Source of the DNA: Chitinophagaceae bacterium
GTDB lineage: Bacteria; Bacteroidota; Bacteroidia; Chitinophagales; Chitinophagaceae
Length of the DNA stretch: 64,000 bases
Assembly (NCBI GenBank): GCA_947379895.1
Contig: CANCPA010000004.1
Span: 1-64,000 of the forward strand
Direction of reading: 5' to 3'
Part shown: positions 43,404 through 52,353 of the stretch, piece by piece
Layout of the letters: every line of letters starts with the position of its first letter
How positions within the stretch are numbered: position 1 is the stretch's first letter
The notes under the pieces: model-generated
Databases searched by the model: none
The model's input: only the letters and a program-made list of their open reading frames with translations
What the model was told of the DNA's origin: nothing
Translations under genes and position numbers: made by a program

Positions 43404-44405
43404 TCAAAGTAATCCTTCAGCTGTCATATTCTCCCAAAAGGCTTTTGGAATTAGTCTAGTAGCCATTGCAACATTCTGTTTTATTTTCTCAGGTTTTGTA
43501 GTATTAAGTGCCACTGCAACAACTCCAGGTATATTAAAGCCATAGTTAAAACAAGCTTCTGCCGGACTTATATTATATGTTTTACAAAGCGAATAGAATT
43601 TTTCCCGCCATTCGTAGAGGGCTTTCCCGGCTTCTGATTCCTGATCAACTAATTGATAATTATAGTAATCGCTTCCAATCAGAAAGCCTCCATTAAATAC
43701 TGCCGAATTAATTACTTCTATTCCCTTTTTATTTAAGGTTTCTATGAAGCTGAATAATTCTTTTGGATGACTATGTATTGTGAGACTATTAGCTACCATT
43801 ACCCAATCTAAATCAACATCTTTAGAAATTCTTTCTATAACTCTCCAATCCTTCGATCCAATACCAATTGACTCTACTTTACCCTCTTTTTTTAATTGTT
43901 TTAATGCGCTATATGCCTCAAGGATATCCTTGTATCTTTTTTGACGATCACTTTCATTTTCTGCGGCTATAAGGTATTCGTCAGGATCATGAACCGATAC
44001 CATTTGTGCTTCATATTTCCCTAATAAGTCATTTCCTTGATAATAACATTCAAGTATTCCGTCATAACTAATCTTTTGAACAGCATCAAACTTCAAGTCT
44101 TTCCAAACTCCTTTTTCAAAAGTAGGTTCATCCCCAATTAAGGGTGTTCTTATCCATCCCAATTTATTGCTAATGAGTACCTTTTCTTTTGGTATATCTA
44201 ATTCAGTAAGGCAAGTTCCCAACATTTCTAATGCTAAACCAGCACCATATTTTCCTGCTGAATCAAAAGTTACAAAGGTGTTTGGTGCATTTGCCACGCA
44301 TTCCCTAACTATTGCTAATTTTGTATTAAATGTGAGGGCTTCATAAAGATTGCCGAGGCAACTAGTTCCGAATATTACGGAGGGGAGAGTGACTTTTTCT
44401 TTCAT
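43404..44405 (-). CDS. Aldo/keto reductase
   Basis: A 333-residue NAD(P)-linked oxidoreductase with a TIM-barrel fold. The catalytic tetrad can be placed: Asp in TFDSAGKYGAG, Tyr in the same segment, Lys in VLISNKLGW and His in QMVSVHDPDEYL. VESIGIGSKDWRVIERI and NSAVFNGGFLIGSDYYNY resemble the D-threo-aldose/pyridoxal dehydrogenase-like subgroup. Carbohydrate oxidation is possible, but the substrate is not decided by sequence. Array 3 lies 340-575 bp upstream of its start. Confidence 0.88.
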   Translation of the reverse strand: MKEKVTLPSVIFGTSCLGNLYEALTFNTKLAIVRECVANAPNTFVTFDSAGKYGAGLALEMLGTCLTELDIPKEKVLISNKLGWIRTPLIGDEPTFEKGVWKDLKFDAVQKISYDGILECYYQGNDLLGKYEAQMVSVHDPDEYLIAAENESDRQKRYKDILEAYSALKQLKKEGKVESIGIGSKDWRVIERISKDVDLDWVMVANSLTIHSHPKELFSFIETLNKKGIEVINSAVFNGGFLIGSDYYNYQLVDQESEAGKALYEWREKFYSLCKTYNISPAEACFNYGFNIPGVVAVALNTTKPEKIKQNVAMATRLIPKAFWENMTAEGLL

Positions 44406-44829
44406 AACTATAACATAAAGACATATAAATTGCTCTTTTTCCCATTTATTTTAGGATAAAACAGTCTGCAAATATAGTTGAATGACTTGGTTTGTCTTGT
44501 ATGGTTTAAACAAAAGGTTGTAAAGTATTTTTTTTAACTGTCGATTAGATTGTGAAATTAAGTTAGCATAGAAGTTGAAATTATTATTAAAGCTATTTTA
44601 GTTTAGAGGATTCAATAATCTTTGCATCACGAATTAGTTATTTGATTCAGTATTCAATCCTTCTTCGTCTCTTGATAGCTTCGCTTTTTTTATAAAAGAG
44701 ACTCTCTAATTGATACCTGAAAGTAGCACATTTTAACTCTCCTTAGGTATCTGATGTTAATCATTATCTTAATTGCATTGCAACCTGACATAATTGAAGT
44801 GAAAAAAACTCTATGTAACCGACTTATTG
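44406..44829. other. Upstream region of the aldo/keto reductase gene
   Basis: AT-rich, with a 7-bp inverted repeat GATACCT/AGGTATC (around 44713-44753). No clear promoter or gene. Confidence 0.3.
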
Positions 44830-45065
44830 ACAATTTTCAGACACTCAAGCACGTGCTTGTGAGACAGCCGCACATACGTGAATGACAGAAGCACGTGCTT
44901 TTGTCACAAAAAGAATCTTTGTAAGGTTCCCGCAGGTGCTTTTGTCGTAGCCGTACTTACGTGAATGGCTGCCGCACGTGCGGGAGTCGTGGAAGTAAGT
45001 GCTTGTGTCATTGCAGCACGTGCTTGGGTGGTTGCAGCACGTACGGGAATGGCAGCCGCATTTGA
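44830..45065. repeat. 21-bp-period array 3 (core GCACGTGCTTG), about 12 units
   Basis: Cores aligned at ACGTGC occur at 44851, 44872 (ACATAC), 44893, 44914 (degenerate), 44934, 44955 (ACTTAC), 44976, 44997 (AAGTGC), 45018, 45039 (ACGTAC) and 45060 (degenerate). A weak unit lies at 44830. Every step is 21 bp except one of 20. The core GCACGTGC is an 8-bp palindrome. The array is strikingly more GC-rich than its surroundings, which makes it stand out. It lies between the divergent aldo/keto reductase and barrel-protein genes, near MITE copy 2. Confidence 0.9.
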
Positions 45066-45176
45066 AAAAGTAAGAATTTATATATCTTACAGGTGATAAT
45101 TGAACGAAAAAGTGATAGGGTTTTATATAAATAAATTAGAAATTTTCCCTTCTTATCCTCGAGGTAAGACTATTCA

Positions 45177-45350
45177 ACCCAGATTACGCAATAGACACGT
45201 TATGAAATTTAGAAATACAAAAAAGACAAGTTTCTAAATAGATTTTTTGACTGATAACATAATAAATTACGATGAAGTAAAACAAATCAAATAAAAGCCG
45301 TGTTTGAAGTAGTTGTGAATTGTATTAGTGTCCTATTGCGTAATCTTGGT
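45177..45350. mobile_element. MITE-like element, copy 2 (174 bp)
   Basis: Same element and orientation as 32045..32219. Left end ACCCAGATTACGCAATAGAC, right end CCTATTGCGTAATCTTGGT. Flanked by TCA on both sides (45174-45176 and 45351-45353), a target duplication of the form TNA that differs from copy 1 (TAA), which supports independent insertions. Confidence 0.85.
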
Positions 45351-45925
45351 TCAATGCTAAATAGCCGATTCAATTACCTGATATCTGTGTGAGTAATGTA
45401 TAACACAGTCATTGCTTTATTACTAGTCAAGAGGATTTTATCATAAAGGATACTAAGTTTATCACAAAGCTACACAAGGAATTTTAATAAGTTACTACTC
45501 AAGAGGTTACCCCAAAGGCAACGAAGAAAAATCAAGGAAAACAAGGACTTTTTTGTAAATAATTGGAAGGTAAGTACCTAAAAAGTATACTGTTCTTTGT
45601 GTTTCTTGGTTCCTTTGTTCAAAACCTTGTGACCCATGTGGTAAAAATACCTGAATAGTAAAGTAATTTATAATCGATCTCTTTCATCTATTTAATTTGA
45701 AAACTTTTGGTTCCTTGTTGTTGCCTAGTTTACTTTGTTGTAAAACTTCAAGAAGTAGAAATGAGACAACAATAAATAAAAGAAATACCATTGTTTTTAG
45801 TACAAAAAGCCATGCTATAAGCCATTTATTTTACTTTCATTTAATTTTAACCCTTTATATGAACCTAATTCGTTTATTTTGTCACTCTTGTTCAAAAGCA
45901 AGTAACATATATCTAACAAGTACGA
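45351..45925. other. Intergenic region before the barrel-protein gene
   Basis: About 575 bp. It contains imperfect inverted CACAAGG/CCTTGTG words and a TTATTTTG -7-like element near 45876-45883. ORF 45697..45996 overlaps the next gene in another frame and is not supported. Confidence 0.35.
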
Positions 45926-46723
45926 ATGAAAAAATTATTATTATCGTTTATCGCTTTAATTGCTTTCGAAGCAACAATTCTGGCTCAACAAACTAAAACT
46001 GTTTCAAAAGATTCGTTAAAAGTTAATGCTCCTATCACGAAAAAAGAAAAGGAAGTAGCTCCAAAAAAAGATTGGAGTAGGGTAGATTTGAATAAAAGAC
46101 CTGCAGATCATTTTGTTTTTCAATATGGATTAGATGGATGGGCAGGTGCTCCTGATAGTGTGAAAACTAAGGGGTTTTGCCGTCACTTTAATGTGTATTT
46201 TATGATTGACAAGCCTTTTAAATCAGATCCTCACTATAGTGTTGCATATGGTGTTGGTGTTGGTACAAGTAATATATTTTTTAATAATCAAATTGTTCAT
46301 ATTGAGAGCAATTCAAGTTCATTGCCTTTCTCGGATGTTTCAAATTCAGATCATTTCAATAAATTTAAGTTGACAACTATTTATGCAGAAATTCCTGCTG
46401 AAATTCGGATATACGAAAATCCTGAAAATAAAAATTCTGGTTGGAAGGGTGCTATTGGTGTAAAAGCCGGTATTTTGTTGAAGGCTTATACAAAAGGAAA
46501 GAATCTCTTGAATGCTTCAGGTGCAAGTGTTTATGGCTCTAATTATATTCAAAAGGTAAGCGACACTAGATTTATTAATGGAACTAAGGTTGCTGTAAGC
46601 GGTAGAATTGGTTATGGGTTTATATCATTACATGGCGATTTTAATGTGCTTGGCGTTTTAAAAAATGGTATGGGACCTACAATCAATGCATATTCAATTG
46701 GTTTATCAATTGGTGGACTTTAA
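45926..46723 (+). CDS. Outer-membrane beta-barrel-type protein
   Basis: 265 residues. Signal peptide KKLLLSFIALIAFEATILAQQ, then a low-complexity Lys/Pro linker (NAPITKKEKEVAPKKDW). The body has barrel-like strands: FVFQYGLDGWAGAP, FNVYFMIDKPF, YSVAYGVGVGTSNIFF, TTIYAEIPAEIRIYENP and GAIGVKAGILLKAYTKG. It ends with ISLHGDFNVLGVL and AYSIGLSIGGL. Similar in style to PorT-family-like small barrels; no specific function can be read. Confidence 0.8.
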   Translation: MKKLLLSFIALIAFEATILAQQTKTVSKDSLKVNAPITKKEKEVAPKKDWSRVDLNKRPADHFVFQYGLDGWAGAPDSVKTKGFCRHFNVYFMIDKPFKSDPHYSVAYGVGVGTSNIFFNNQIVHIESNSSSLPFSDVSNSDHFNKFKLTTIYAEIPAEIRIYENPENKNSGWKGAIGVKAGILLKAYTKGKNLLNASGASVYGSNYIQKVSDTRFINGTKVAVSGRIGYGFISLHGDFNVLGVLKNGMGPTINAYSIGLSIGGL

Positions 46724-46749
46724 TACAATAATTAAATAAATTACTAGTG

Positions 46750-46777
46750 AACCCTGATAGTTGTGGCTATCAGGGTT
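46750..46777 (+). terminator. Intrinsic terminator
   Basis: Perfect 11-bp stem AACCCTGATAG/CTATCAGGGTT with 6-nt loop. Confidence 0.85.
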
Positions 46778-46804
46778 TGCTGTTTATAAAATCAATCAAT
46801 TGCT

Positions 46805-47989
46805 TTGATAGAAAAGAAAATAATAAGACAAGAAGAAAGGGCTGTTTTGGTTGGAGTTGTTCAAAAAGATCAGACGCCCGAACAAGTAGAGGAATACTTG
46901 GACGAATTGGCATTTTTAGCCGAAACAGCAGGGGCCGTTACTATTAAAAGGTTTACTCAAAAATTAGAGAGGCCTGATAGTAAGACATTTGTAGGAAAGG
47001 GGAAATTGGAGGAAATTAAAAATTATGTAAAGAGTAAAGGAATTACAATTGTCATATTTGATGATGAATTGACCGGTTCTCAGTTACTTAATATCGAAGA
47101 TGCCATTCAAACAAAGACGGTTGATAGGAGTGATTTGATACTAGATATTTTTGCAAGTCGTGCAAGAACTGCTCAAGCTAAAGTTCAAGTGGAATTAGCT
47201 CAATATCAATACATATTACCTAGGTTAAAGGGGATGTGGAAACACCTTGAGCGACAAGGTGCAGGTATTGGTTCGCGGGGACCAGGAGAAACTGAAATTG
47301 AAACGGATAGGCGTATAGTGAAGGATAAGATTTCATTACTCCGAAAAAGATTGTCAGAAATTGATAAGCAGGCTTTTACACAAAGAAAAGAAAGAGGCGA
47401 ATTTATTAGAGTCGCATTAGTGGGTTATACAAATGTGGGAAAGAGTACAATTATGACATTGTTGAGTAAAAGTGATGTCTTTGCAGAGAATAAATTATTT
47501 GCGACACTCGATACTACAACAAGAAAAGTTGTCTTTGAAAATACCCCATTTCTGTTAAGTGATACCGTAGGATTTATTAGGAAATTACCGCACCATCTTG
47601 TGGAGAGTTTTAAGAGTACGCTTGATGAAGTTAGAGAAGCAGACATTTTGCTGCATGTGGTGGACACTTCTCATGCTCAATATGAGGATCAGATTGGTGT
47701 TGTAAATAAGACATTGCAGGAATTAAAGGCGTATGAAAAGCCTATTCTTACCATCTTTAATAAAATGGATTTATATGAGAAAAAATATTTTGATGAATGG
47801 CTGAGTTATCCTGTTAAGCAGGATATTCTTCGAGAGTTGAAGGAAAGATGGGAGCGAGAATTGAATGGAAATTGTGTATTTGTGTCTGCCACTGAACGTA
47901 ATAATATCGATTTGTTGAGAGATACTATCATTAATAAAGTAAGAGAAATGTACGGTATTCGTTATCCATATAAGACGATGCTTTATTAG
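46805..47989 (+). CDS. hflX: GTPase HflX
   Basis: 394 residues. A ribosome-associated GTPase that splits stalled 70S ribosomes under stress. The N-terminal HflX domain (RAVLVGVVQKDQTPEQVEEYLDEL, then KTFVGKGKLEEI) is followed by the linker helix with GAGIGSRGPGETEIETDRR. The G domain has GYTNVGKST (G1), LLSDTVGFIRKLPHHLVESF (G3 and switch II) and IFNKMDLYE (G4). The start is a TTG at 46805: the sequence aligns with HflX N-termini from there and no ATG precedes it in frame after the terminator. The length is normal. Confidence 0.93.
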   Translation: MIEKKIIRQEERAVLVGVVQKDQTPEQVEEYLDELAFLAETAGAVTIKRFTQKLERPDSKTFVGKGKLEEIKNYVKSKGITIVIFDDELTGSQLLNIEDAIQTKTVDRSDLILDIFASRARTAQAKVQVELAQYQYILPRLKGMWKHLERQGAGIGSRGPGETEIETDRRIVKDKISLLRKRLSEIDKQAFTQRKERGEFIRVALVGYTNVGKSTIMTLLSKSDVFAENKLFATLDTTTRKVVFENTPFLLSDTVGFIRKLPHHLVESFKSTLDEVREADILLHVVDTSHAQYEDQIGVVNKTLQELKAYEKPILTIFNKMDLYEKKYFDEWLSYPVKQDILRELKERWERELNGNCVFVSATERNNIDLLRDTIINKVREMYGIRYPYKTMLY

Positions 47990-48085
47990 ATTGAGATGAA
48001 TCGGAAAATAGTAAAGCAGGTGAGAATACATGGTGGTAAGTTGCAATGAGGGAATGAGATTGGGCTTGTAAAATGAAAGAAAAAC

Positions 48086-48433
48086 GTGGCAAGAGAAATT
48101 GTTTGGCATAAAGTGGTAGAAGATAGGCGCATGTTAGCATTCAAAGATAATAATATGTGTGTGGTTTCTGTAAATGGGAAAAATATTACGGTTGCGGTAC
48201 ACAAGTCTGTTCTTGTTGCTTTTGCCTATAAATGTCCACATGCAAGTGGAATCATGTCTGAAGGATATTTGAATTCGTTAGGAGAGGCTGTTTGTCCTTT
48301 GCATCGATATTCATTTAATACGGTGAATGGAAGAAATACAACTGGAGAAGGATATTATTTGAAGACCTACAAGATTGAAGAACGAGAGGATGGTGTTTAT
48401 ATTGGAATAGAAAAAACAGGAATTTTTGGATAA
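48086..48433 (+). CDS. Rieske [2Fe-2S] ferredoxin-type protein
   Basis: 115 residues with no signal peptide. Rieske ligand boxes are CPHASGIMSEG (Cys-x-His) and CPLHRYSFN (Cys-x-x-His), followed by EGYYLKTYKIEEREDGVYI, as in small Rieske ferredoxins. It starts at GTG 48086. A soluble electron-transfer role is likely; the partner oxygenase or reductase is not adjacent. Overlapping minus-strand ORFs are shadows. Confidence 0.88.
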   Translation: MAREIVWHKVVEDRRMLAFKDNNMCVVSVNGKNITVAVHKSVLVAFAYKCPHASGIMSEGYLNSLGEAVCPLHRYSFNTVNGRNTTGEGYYLKTYKIEEREDGVYIGIEKTGIFG

Positions 48434-48469
48434 AATAAAAAATAATTTTGCCATTAAATTCTATCCCCC

Positions 48470-48477
48470 TATTTTTG
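48470..48477 (+). promoter_or_regulatory. -7 element for tRNA-Asn
   Basis: TATTTTTG, 24 bp before the tRNA. A second match, TAATTTTG, lies at 48443-48450. Confidence 0.6.
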
Positions 48478-48501
48478 CATCCCCGAAAGGGAAAAAGGTA
48501 A

Positions 48502-48575
48502 TCCCGAATAGCTCAGTTGGTTAGAGCATCTGACTGTTAATCAGAGGGTCGCTGGTTCAAGTCCAGCTTCGGGAG
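48502..48575 (+). tRNA. tRNA-Asn (anticodon GTT)
   Basis: 74 nt with complete cloverleaf: acceptor TCCCGAA/TTCGGGA, D-arm AGCTCAGTTGGTTAGAGC, anticodon stem CTGAC... with loop CTGTTAA, T-arm GCTGG-TTCAAGT-CCAGC, discriminator G. The 3' CCA is not encoded (genomic GCAGG). Own promoter upstream and terminator directly downstream. Confidence 0.97.
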
Positions 48576-48581
48576 CAGGTA

Positions 48582-48611
48582 AAAAAAGAGGTCATTATTG
48601 ACCTCTTTTTT
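48582..48611 (+). terminator. Intrinsic terminator of tRNA-Asn
   Basis: Stem AAAAAAGAGGTCA/TGACCTCTTTTTT with TTAT loop. Confidence 0.9.
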
Positions 48612-48784
48612 ATTTTCTAAACTTTTGATTATCTCAATTTATAAAAATACTTTCAACTACGACTTGTCTACTTTCTCAATGATTTTAAACACACTTATAC
48701 CTTTACTTTAACTCAATAAAGAATTGCTTTATTTTATTCAACTGTACACTTGATATAACAAGCATTAAAAATTATTTATCAATA

Positions 48785-49645
48785 ATGGAAATTGATGATT
48801 TACAGCTTACGAAGCTCAATTACAAAGAACTAGAAATACTTATAACTTGGGCTAAACAGGAAGGTTGGGATCCCGGATTAAATGATGCTGCCATATTTTG
48901 GGAAACAGACCGTGATGGATTCTATGGATATTTTAACCATGAAGAATTAATAGCAGGTGGTGCTATTATATCCTATAATGGAGAATTTGGATTTATGGGA
49001 TTATTTATTGTTCATCCCAAATACAGGTATTTAGGAATTGGACGTAAACTTTGGTATCAAAGAAGAGATAAATTACTATCAAGAATTAATAAAGATGCTT
49101 CAATTGGGATGGATGGTGTAGTAGCAATGCAAGATTTTTACCACAAAGGTGGATTTAACATTGCATTTAGAGATGAGCGTCACGAACGATTAGGCGCTTT
49201 GTATGTACTAGACAATAGAGTCTCAAAAATTACAGAATTGGATACGGTGGATATTTTAAATTATGATGCTGCATGTTTTGGTTTTAATCGTCCACAGTTT
49301 TTAAAACCTTGGCTAAATCAGCCTTACGGATTTAGTTTTAAGTATGTTGAAAATGGTTTGATAAAGGGATTCGCTGTGATGAGGAAAACAAGTAAAGGCT
49401 ACAAGATTTGTCCACTTTTTGCAGATGACCAAATTGTGGCAGAAGAATTATATAAAGCTTGCCTTAATGTTGTTCCTAATGAACTAGTTTACATAGACAT
49501 TCCTATGATTAATCAGTTAGCAATTGATTTAGTAAACAAGTATGAAACCCGATTTGTTTTTGAATGTGCGAGAATGTATTTGAATAAAAATCCATCTATC
49601 CCTTATGAAAAAATATTTGGAATCACCACATTCGAAATTGGGTAA
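48785..49645 (+). CDS. GNAT-family N-acetyltransferase, two-domain
   Basis: 286 residues. The N-terminal GNAT domain shows WAKQEGWDPGLNDAAIFW, GAIISYNGEFGFMGLFIVHPKYRYLGIGRKLW (acetyl-CoA loop YRYLGIG) and FYHKGGFNIAFRDERH. The second half (SKITELDTVDILNYDAACFGFNRPQFLKPWL) corresponds to the degenerate second GNAT domain of the DUF1248/Acetyltransf_18 type, often linked to N-acetyltransferase-like YitH proteins. Substrate unknown. It stands alone between the tRNA and the hemerythrin gene. Confidence 0.85.
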   Translation: MEIDDLQLTKLNYKELEILITWAKQEGWDPGLNDAAIFWETDRDGFYGYFNHEELIAGGAIISYNGEFGFMGLFIVHPKYRYLGIGRKLWYQRRDKLLSRINKDASIGMDGVVAMQDFYHKGGFNIAFRDERHERLGALYVLDNRVSKITELDTVDILNYDAACFGFNRPQFLKPWLNQPYGFSFKYVENGLIKGFAVMRKTSKGYKICPLFADDQIVAEELYKACLNVVPNELVYIDIPMINQLAIDLVNKYETRFVFECARMYLNKNPSIPYEKIFGITTFEIG

Positions 49646-49761
49646 AATGAAAAAAAAGTGCAACAGTATGACTGAAAAATATAATATTATTTATAATCCT
49701 ACTGTCAATATTAGTACAGAATAGCAAACACTAATAATTTTGTACAATCACGAAAAGAATA

Positions 49762-49769
49762 TAGTTTTG
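49762..49769 (+). promoter_or_regulatory. -7 element for the hemerythrin gene
   Basis: TAGTTTTG, 12 bp before the ATG, leaving a very short leader. Confidence 0.5.
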
Positions 49770-49780
49770 CAAGAAAAATT

Positions 49781-50428
49781 ATGGATAGGTTAAAATCGTT
49801 AGACCCACCACACAAAGGGCTTAGGAATATTTTGTCGCAGTTTTCTTTATTAGCAGGTAATACGGATTATAAAAGCAATACAGAAATTGAGAGGCTTAAA
49901 TCATTAGGAGAAGATTTATTTCTTTTATTGAAAAATCATACAAAAAATGAAGACTTATTTATATTAGCGCCTCTTAGAGAAAAATATTTGGAAGAAACAA
50001 AATACTTTGAGAATTTACATTCTACACTCGCACAGATGGAATATAAATTAAAAAGCACTCTTGACTCTTTTGATGGTACACAATCAGATGAAATGGGACA
50101 TGATTTTTATTTGTCTTTTACCGAATTTCACGCTGAATTTTTAAATCAAATAGCCAATGAGGATAGAAACCTTGAAAAGGATATGCAAGCTGCTTTTACC
50201 GATGAAGAGTTAGTTCAACATCAAATTGCTATCATGAAAGACATGGATTTTCCTACTTTGCTTTTATGGTTTAAATATATAGTTCCAGCTAGAAGGATTG
50301 AAGAAAATGTGCAAGTGCTAAAAGCATTTAAGAGTTCGGGTACTGAGGCATTTGAAGCTGTGCTTAATGTAATTAGACCACAACTAAGCGAAGAACGCTA
50401 TAATGCAATTGTAAGCCGAGTAAAATAA
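49781..50428 (+). CDS. Hemerythrin-like domain protein
   Basis: 215 residues, all helical. Candidate diiron ligands appear in the hemerythrin-like order: DPPHKGLRN (His), KNHTKNEDLFI (His and Glu), EFHAEFLNQIANEDRN (His and Glu). The last ~60 residues form an extra helical tail. Proteins of this class bind O2 or NO or handle iron. The linkage with nearby redox genes is loose. It ends at a very strong 19-bp hairpin. Confidence 0.8.
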   Translation: MDRLKSLDPPHKGLRNILSQFSLLAGNTDYKSNTEIERLKSLGEDLFLLLKNHTKNEDLFILAPLREKYLEETKYFENLHSTLAQMEYKLKSTLDSFDGTQSDEMGHDFYLSFTEFHAEFLNQIANEDRNLEKDMQAAFTDEELVQHQIAIMKDMDFPTLLLWFKYIVPARRIEENVQVLKAFKSSGTEAFEAVLNVIRPQLSEERYNAIVSRVK

Positions 50429-50517
50429 ATAGAGATAATATTTCTGAATAATGAATTTTTTGTTTCAGACTTTACTTCATAATTAGGGGGTAAGTGTATA
50501 TAGTCTAATCGTATATT

Positions 50518-50560
50518 AAAATAACAAATGGTATCAGAAATTGATACCATTTGTTATTTT
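50518..50560. terminator. Strong hairpin terminator
   Basis: Perfect 19-bp stem (AAAATAACAAATGGTATCA paired with its exact complement), 5-nt loop GAAAT. It ends with a T run on either strand. Confidence 0.85.
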
Positions 50561-50994
50561 AATACTTCAGTATAAGACTTTAGTGTTGAAGTTTTTCACC
50601 AAAATACCTATTCCCATTTCATGCATTTAATAAATCAGTTATGGATTATGAGCATAGGATTAAAATATTTAATGGATATTTTGTATAATTATAAGTATGT
50701 ATTTGAGTCGAGGAATTGTAGATACGATATATAACATAAAAATGGTTATATGTAAATATTTACTTCTCTTTTGAAAAATTAATTAAGATTACAAGTTGGT
50801 AATTTACGTTAAGGGTCTATAATCTGTTCTCTATATCAAATTAAAAAACATTAAGTTAACAATGACGTAAGATATTTTATGCTTATTTGAAAAAATGACA
50901 TGAATACTTAATTGTTCTTCCAATTTTCCCCTATTACTAAGAAACATACAATAATTGAAGGTAATAGTATAACATAAAGCAGATGTTGCTCCCT
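50561..50994. other. AT-rich intergenic region
   Basis: About 430 bp without recognisable gene or repeat. ORF 50831..51013 on the minus strand has no supporting features. Confidence 0.35.
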
Positions 50995-51002
50995 CACCTT
51001 TG
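50995..51002 (+). promoter_or_regulatory. -7 element CACCTTTG for the barrel protein gene
   Basis: The sequence TCACCTTTGCATC lies 36 bp before the ATG. The same TCACCTTTGC word precedes the SDR gene (52640) and katA (61966). Confidence 0.55.
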
Positions 51003-51037
51003 CATCGTAACAAATCAGTTACAAGAAAAATTAAAAA

Positions 51038-51676
51038 ATGAAAAAGTTATCAGTTATTATTTTTACAATAATGTTTATAGTGAACATCGTTGATGCACAA
51101 AAGACTAAAAGTGATTTTAGTAGTGGGTTACACTTAGGGCTTAAAGTTGGTTTGAACCGTTCAAATGTTTATGACTCGAAAACCCAAGATTTCAGTGACA
51201 ATCCGAAAATTGGTTTTGTTGGTGGAGCCTTTGTATCAATTGCACTAAATGAATTAATTAGTATTCAACCCGAATTTTTGTATTCTCAAAAAGGGTTTAA
51301 GGGCACAGGAATTACATTGGGACAATCGTATAGTTTTAAAAGGACAACAAATTTTATCGACGTGCCAATCTTTCTAGCTATTAGACCAGCTTCTTTTGTT
51401 ACCCTTCTCGTTGGACCCCAGTTTTCTTATTTAGTATCACAAAAAGATGATTTTGATGTAACAATGTTCAGTAGTAGTCAAGAACAGCAATTTCAGAATA
51501 CAGACCTAAGGAAAAATTTGTTATGTTTTGTTGGCGGTCTAGACTTCAATCTAGCTTCCACAGTTATTAGCACTCGATTGGGTTGGGACGTCCAAAGAAA
51601 TAATGGGGATGGAACAACAAGTGTTCCTAATTATAAGAATGCTTGGATTCAACTTACATTGGGTTACAGGTTATAA
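51038..51676 (+). CDS. Porin-family outer-membrane beta-barrel protein
   Basis: 212 residues of the OMP_b-brl_2 type. Signal peptide KKLSVIIFTIMFIVNIVDAQ. Strands: LHLGLKVGLNRSNVY, KIGFVGGAFVSIAL, ISIQPEFLYSQKGFKG, FIDVPIFLAIRPA, VTLLVGPQFSYLVS and the C-terminal AWIQLTLGYRL ending, a good barrel terminus. Its promoter matches those of the SDR gene and katA. Co-transcription with the next gene is likely (80 bp gap, no terminator). Confidence 0.87.
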   Translation: MKKLSVIIFTIMFIVNIVDAQKTKSDFSSGLHLGLKVGLNRSNVYDSKTQDFSDNPKIGFVGGAFVSIALNELISIQPEFLYSQKGFKGTGITLGQSYSFKRTTNFIDVPIFLAIRPASFVTLLVGPQFSYLVSQKDDFDVTMFSSSQEQQFQNTDLRKNLLCFVGGLDFNLASTVISTRLGWDVQRNNGDGTTSVPNYKNAWIQLTLGYRL

Positions 51677-51755
51677 TTACAAAATTAAAATAAACATTTC
51701 AGTCAAGTTTTCTTTTAGCACTGAACAATTTAAACTCAAAAAAAATTTAAATAAA

Positions 51756-52286
51756 ATGAAGAATACTCAAATGCCGGTTTCAGTACATACGCAAGCCATA
51801 GTTGATAGAATACAAAATGCAAAACTCACAAAAGCAAATACGATTACTAACAAACAAATCACTGATTTAGTAAGACCATTTTTTATTGGCACCATAATTA
51901 TCTTATCTTTTGTTATCTTTTCATCATGTGCAAGAAAGGCAGTTTTTCAAGTTTCATCAGTTGTTCCTGCTGCACGTGGATATGTAAAAGTAAAAAAGGA
52001 TTATAATAAAAATTATAACATTTATGTGAAACTTGATAATTTGGCCGAACCCAATCGATTAACACCTCCCAAAAAAGCATACATAGTTTGGATTGTAGCA
52101 AATGATAATTCTACAAAGAATATTGGTCAAGTTAAAACATCAACAAGTCTATTTTCTAATGCCCTTAAGGGCTCGTTTGAAAGTGTTTCTTCATCAAAAC
52201 CAGTAAGAGTGTTTATTACAGCAGAAGATGATGAAACAGTCCAATTCCCAAGTAATTTGACTGTTATATCAACAAAAGATTTTTAA
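51756..52286 (+). CDS. Uncharacterised membrane-anchored protein
   Basis: 176 residues from ATG 51756 (MKNTQMPVSVHTQAIVDRI). The ORF track starts at 51603 inside the barrel gene, which is not credible. About 45 polar residues precede a single hydrophobic segment, PFFIGTIIILSFVIFSSCARK. The region after it (~110 residues) has alternating beta-type sequence (YVKVKKDYNKNYNIYVKLDNL, AYIVWIVAND, PVRVFITAEDDETVQFP). The Cys after the helix looks like a lipobox, but the long N-terminal extension is unusual for a lipoprotein, so a membrane-anchored topology is also possible. I do not recognise the family. Confidence 0.7.
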   Translation: MKNTQMPVSVHTQAIVDRIQNAKLTKANTITNKQITDLVRPFFIGTIIILSFVIFSSCARKAVFQVSSVVPAARGYVKVKKDYNKNYNIYVKLDNLAEPNRLTPPKKAYIVWIVANDNSTKNIGQVKTSTSLFSNALKGSFESVSSSKPVRVFITAEDDETVQFPSNLTVISTKDF

Positions 52287-52316
52287 TAAAAAAATCAATG
52301 ATAATATTACAATTAT

Positions 52317-52353
52317 AAAAAAGGCCCTTGAATGAATTTTCGAGGGCTTTTTC
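52317..52353 (+). terminator. Intrinsic terminator
   Basis: Stem AAAAAGGCCCTTG with CGAGGGCTTTTT (two G-T wobble pairs), then T-rich. Confidence 0.75.

Noticed and set aside
45697-45996. 99-residue ORF upstream of the barrel gene
   Set aside because: It overlaps the true gene start at 45926 in another frame and begins in a repeat-rich intergenic region.
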